Source: Nautilus pompilius
Lineage: Eukaryota; Mollusca; Cephalopoda; Nautilida; Nautilidae
Assembly: GCA_018389105.1 (NCBI GenBank)
Contig: JACATO010000059.1
Coordinates: 806,001-870,000, forward strand
DNA: 64,000 nucleotides
Reading direction: 5' to 3'
The notes beneath the pieces were generated by a model. It searched no databases. It worked only from the letters and a program-made list of their open reading frames with translations, and was not told the origin of the DNA. Each line of letters starts with the position of its first letter. Position 1 is the first letter of the stretch. This document shows, in pieces, positions 60,650 to 64,000 of the stretch. Made by a program: the position numbers and the translations under genes.

Positions 60650-60772
60650 ATGCGGCCCAAACAGTGGAGTTGCGTTTCTTCTGGCGCTAAAGACTTAGTA
60701 CAGCGCATGTTAGAGGTGGAACCTGATAACAGAATTACTGTAGAAGAGGCTTTCAATCATCCATGGATAAAG
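60650..60772 (+). CDS. CASK: CASK kinase-domain exon (C-lobe end), last exon seen
   Basis: The acceptor AG is at 60648-60649 and the donor GTGGGT starts at 60773. The 123 bases (41 codons, phase 0 at both ends) read [20 protein letters not shown], then [21 protein letters not shown]. This matches the alpha-G to alpha-I part of the CASK kinase fold; NHPW is the conserved C-lobe end. The next family segment (ERDRYA... and the autoregulatory helix) was not found in the remaining 3.2 kb, so the following exon lies right of the window. Two substitutions at usually conserved sites (S-C-V-S-S for S-H-I-S, E-V-E-P-D for the usual L-D-P-x) hint at divergence, but nothing is broken here. Confidence 0.94.
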
Positions 60773-63700
60773 GTGGGTCTGCTAATATGGTTTTGTAAAG
60801 CTAACCATTTTATTTCATGAGCTTACATTGACAGCCATAATTGTGGAATCACTGATGGAATATCCCATATATCAGATAGAATCATCTTACTAGCACATAT
60901 GCTTTACCTGTGTATAAACATATAATTTTTTATAAAATATATACTTGGAGAACATTAACACAGCATTTTTTAAAAAATAAAAGAACCCTTTTGATTTTTA
61001 TTGGTGAGACCATAATTTTAGCCATCATCCCTCATTGTAAATGTCTCAGTAAGTGTTGGTTGGCTGTGCTAGAATAAAATGGTACGAGATTGTTGTTTAC
61101 CCTTTGAGGTATCTGCCATGGTACTAAAACTTATACTAACTATAAGATCTATTAGTTAAACAACAAATTATTGCAGCACATATGTATTATATTTTTAAAA
61201 TAATGTCTAAAGTCTCATGTGTGAATCCCTTCTTCAATGCTTTGGTTCTATAATATAAGTACCAAGTGGAGTGTTCCTGTGCACAATTTTTACTGGAATA
61301 CACACAATTAAAAGAAAACAATACTTGTAAATTTATACCCTTTTTTTTAGTTTAGATGTTACAATTTTACGCACAGATCAACAAAATGGTGGTGTTTTTT
61401 TGTCATATTTCTTTCAGCTAATTACAGAGTTCATTTAGATCAGTTTGGATTTCTAAAGCAATGCCACCAGATGTTTCTTATGCAAAATGCAATTAGACAT
61501 AAACTTTATTATTTTAATGACCTATGTATTAAATTGTACAGAAATCATATTTATGAAATTGCAATAATTTATAAACCTGCTCAACTTATTTGCTATCTGT
61601 TATCTTTTGACATTAAAAATCTTTTTTTTTTGTGCAAAAGAATCCTGATACAGGACCACGAAGTTTAAAACTTGAACTCTTTAGATGCTATGTCTTGGGT
61701 GCTTTTTTTTTTAACATGATCATGTTTTGCCTTGACTTGCATCATCCTCAGTTGTAATCATATTGAAGCTATTTAGGACTGATGCTTGCCTTTTCTTCTT
61801 TCTTTTCCTAATCTAAGATGTCCAACTGTAAGGTAAGAAGAACTGCATGTTTCTGACTACATGACTTCAGCTATTACTTACTGACTTTCATCAAAGTCTT
61901 CACTTTTGCAAATCTGATTTAAAAGTTTTTTTTTTTTTTTTTAGGTTTTGAAAATCCAAAACAAAAACAGAAATAACAATACAGCGTCATTTGATCAGTG
62001 ATTTTGAGTGCTGCATGTGTGTTCACCATTTGCTGCATGTGTGTAGAGTTAAGCGTTTGGTTTTATTATATCAAAACAATTTAGTAGAAGCCTGAGTCTA
62101 AATTTTTATGAACTATATTTACTTAAATAATTTCCTTGGCAAGTAACTGAGATAAATAAGATTGAATGATCATCAAGGTTTTTGTTTTCTCTTTAATGCA
62201 GGACTACAAACTTCTATACATATTTATCATTTTTATTTTAAAAACAAATATTAAGAAAAAAATCATCCAAACTATTTATTTATTTTTTAATATCTGATGC
62301 AGGCATGCTTTTGTGCTACCTTCTGCAAAATGTGTCAGGGTTATTATTACAAATAGTGGTTACAATTATCTCCCTTACACAGTAGCACTGTATACTTTGT
62401 ACTGTGGCCTGGGCACTACGATCTAGGTTAACAAAAAATACAGCAAGAGACTGAAATGCTAAACTCTTAGTACAAAACTAATGTGTTACTATTAATTTTT
62501 ATTGGAGACTTTGCTATATCTTTAATTGGATATTTGTCAAGATGTGACAACATGATAAAATCTCCTCTGTGACTGGAACATTTCCTTCCTTGTTTGTGGA
62601 ATGCTAGACTACAGAACAGGCTTGATCATCAGCGTTTTTGTGTCTTTGAGTATTTATGGGATAGACATTGCTGGGGTAGGCTAGTCTTTTTAAGATAGGC
62701 CAAGAGTTCAACTTGCTTGCTTTGGAAGCAGAAATTACTTTCTTGGTTACTAAGAACCAGTATGTAAACTTTAAAAGTTGTTTGTGGTTAATGTGATTGA
62801 ACCCATTTTCAGTGTTTTTCTGACTGCAACTTAGTTATTCTTGATTATCTGAAAAAGAAGACTGGCTTAAACACTGGGGCAGTGATGTTCTGCCTTATAA
62901 ATTGAGTTTTTTTTTTCTAGATGCTCATTGACAGAATCTTGATTGATGAAAATTCTTTGGTTAGGTTCATGACCTGAATTTTCATGACAAAATAAATTAT
63001 TCTTGGAACTCAGCAGACAACAAAATGTTTTCTACTAAATTACTGTCATATGGTCAGAACTTTTATTTTTTTACTATTTTAGGTATGATATTTTATTAAG
63101 AGAATAAACAAATTCAGTTTGAATTCATATTTATTTTAATACTACATTACTGAAAGTATGTATACACCTCAAACTATCAGAGATATTTTCATTTTCACCA
63201 CCATATTAAAAGTTGTATAAAACTATTATCCTGTAACATTTTATTTGCTTTTTTTAGACATTCATGCACAATAGAGCAAATTTTCTTTTTAAATGTGGAA
63301 TTTTAAAAAAATTAAAAACCCATCTAGCACTGTACTTCAAGTTTGTGTATTAACTCAGATATGACACTTCTGCACATGTGCAGTGTACTGCACTGTTCTT
63401 GCACAAGGCAATACTGTCATGCAACTTGTTTCTACTGCACCTTTTGAACTGACACTGGTATTGCTTGTGGTTACCATGGAAGTCACCAACTTTTGTTGTA
63501 GATTTTGCAACACTTTTTTAAAAATCTTTTCTCATATATGTCTGATCTCTGCTAGCTGCAGTATGAACTTCTACTGGTGGTTTCTTTGTAAAGAATTTAG
63601 GAATTAATGGTTGTTAGATAGGCAGTTTTGGAACTCTGAAACAGGATATCTGCAAAACCTGGCTTTCACAGAGTACATCTGTGCTATCTGGTCTAATATA

Positions 63701-64000
63701 ATATTAGCTCAAAACTTTGTGGAGTTATAAAACTTGACAGATTCTGGGATTCTCTTTGCATAGTTTCCAGTGGCAATGGAAGGATGAAATGTGCTGAGCA
63801 AAATGCCATTTTTGGCTTACACTTGTAGACTGTTTGGGTAGAAGTCTATGTTCATATCTTCTGCTGCTGGTAAATGTTTTCTCTTGACATATTTTAATAT
63901 GCTGAACAGGCTTGTCCTCTGGTTTTGCAACTGTTTTGCCAATTTCAGTGATGTGAAGAAGTTCTTAGTAGTAATGTTCCTACCTTTTTCTATGTTGGGT
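60773..64000 (+). other. CASK intron, right end open
   Basis: Starts with the donor GTGGGT at 60773 and runs past the window. No further CASK exon was found in the 3.2 kb, and no transposon was recognised. T runs occur near 61627 and 61927-61942. Confidence 0.6.

Noticed and set aside
60773-64000. Next CASK exon (ERDRYA... segment)
   Set aside because: No segment with acceptor AG and a matching phase-0 translation was found, so the exon is assumed to lie beyond the window.

Overview
This is AT-rich eukaryotic DNA, almost certainly from an invertebrate animal. It holds six consecutive exons of one host gene, the orthologue of CASK (calcium/calmodulin-dependent serine protein kinase, the MAGUK scaffold with an N-terminal CaMKII-like domain). 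The exons are on the + strand at 39503-39615, 41105-41210, 52557-52634, 53738-53911, 59728-59903 and 60650-60772. Each has an AG acceptor and GT donor, and splice phases chain correctly except for one 2-base shortfall inside the fourth. Together they encode about 257 residues of the kinase domain, from the P-loop to the end of the C-lobe. The first coding exon (start Met to the first P-loop residues) was not found and is probably left of the window. The rest of the protein (CaMKII-like tail, L27, PDZ, SH3, guanylate kinase) is right of it. The taxon cannot be fixed: large introns, abundant mariner, Tigger and Helitron relics and low GC suit a mollusc or a chelicerate.

Positions 1-39502 are one long 5' intron, a graveyard of DNA transposons. 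In order: a decayed ZBED/FAM200-type hAT transposase (1178-2160); a TIR-bounded Tigger/CENP-B-like element (3012-5225); a Helitron helicase 3' remnant (5405-5640); a CACTG-ended element with an intact 247-codon ORF (7703-9068); two copies of a short dispersed repeat (10.2 and 12.05 kb); a decayed Tc1-like transposase (13.06-13.83 kb); a pogo-like element carrying a HIRAN-like passenger ORF (14746-17435); a (CA)n tract (24.6-24.9 kb); a piggyBac-type MITE (25058-25260); a mariner with recognisable full-length transposase (26646-27953); a MER2-like Tigger MITE (28786-29307); a subterminal hairpin plus a decayed transposase-like ORF (30.7-31.7 kb); two copies of an unclassified repeat (34.86 and 38.2 kb); and a (TTA)n microsatellite (38.7 kb).

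The introns between CASK exons are 1.5, 11.3, 1.1, 5.8 and 0.7 kb. The 11.3-kb intron holds a decayed Tc1-like transposase, a 107-bp tandem duplication, a Tigger fragment and an internally deleted Hsmar1/SETMAR-like mariner. The window's last 3.2 kb are intron.

All recognised mobile elements are DNA transposons (cut-and-paste or Helitron). I recognised no LINE or LTR coding sequence, no tRNA or rRNA gene and no second host gene. Most interesting are the HIRAN-like ORF in a pogo-like element, the MER2-like MITE outside vertebrates, the CACTG element with its preserved ORF, and the frameshift in the otherwise conserved CASK kinase exon.
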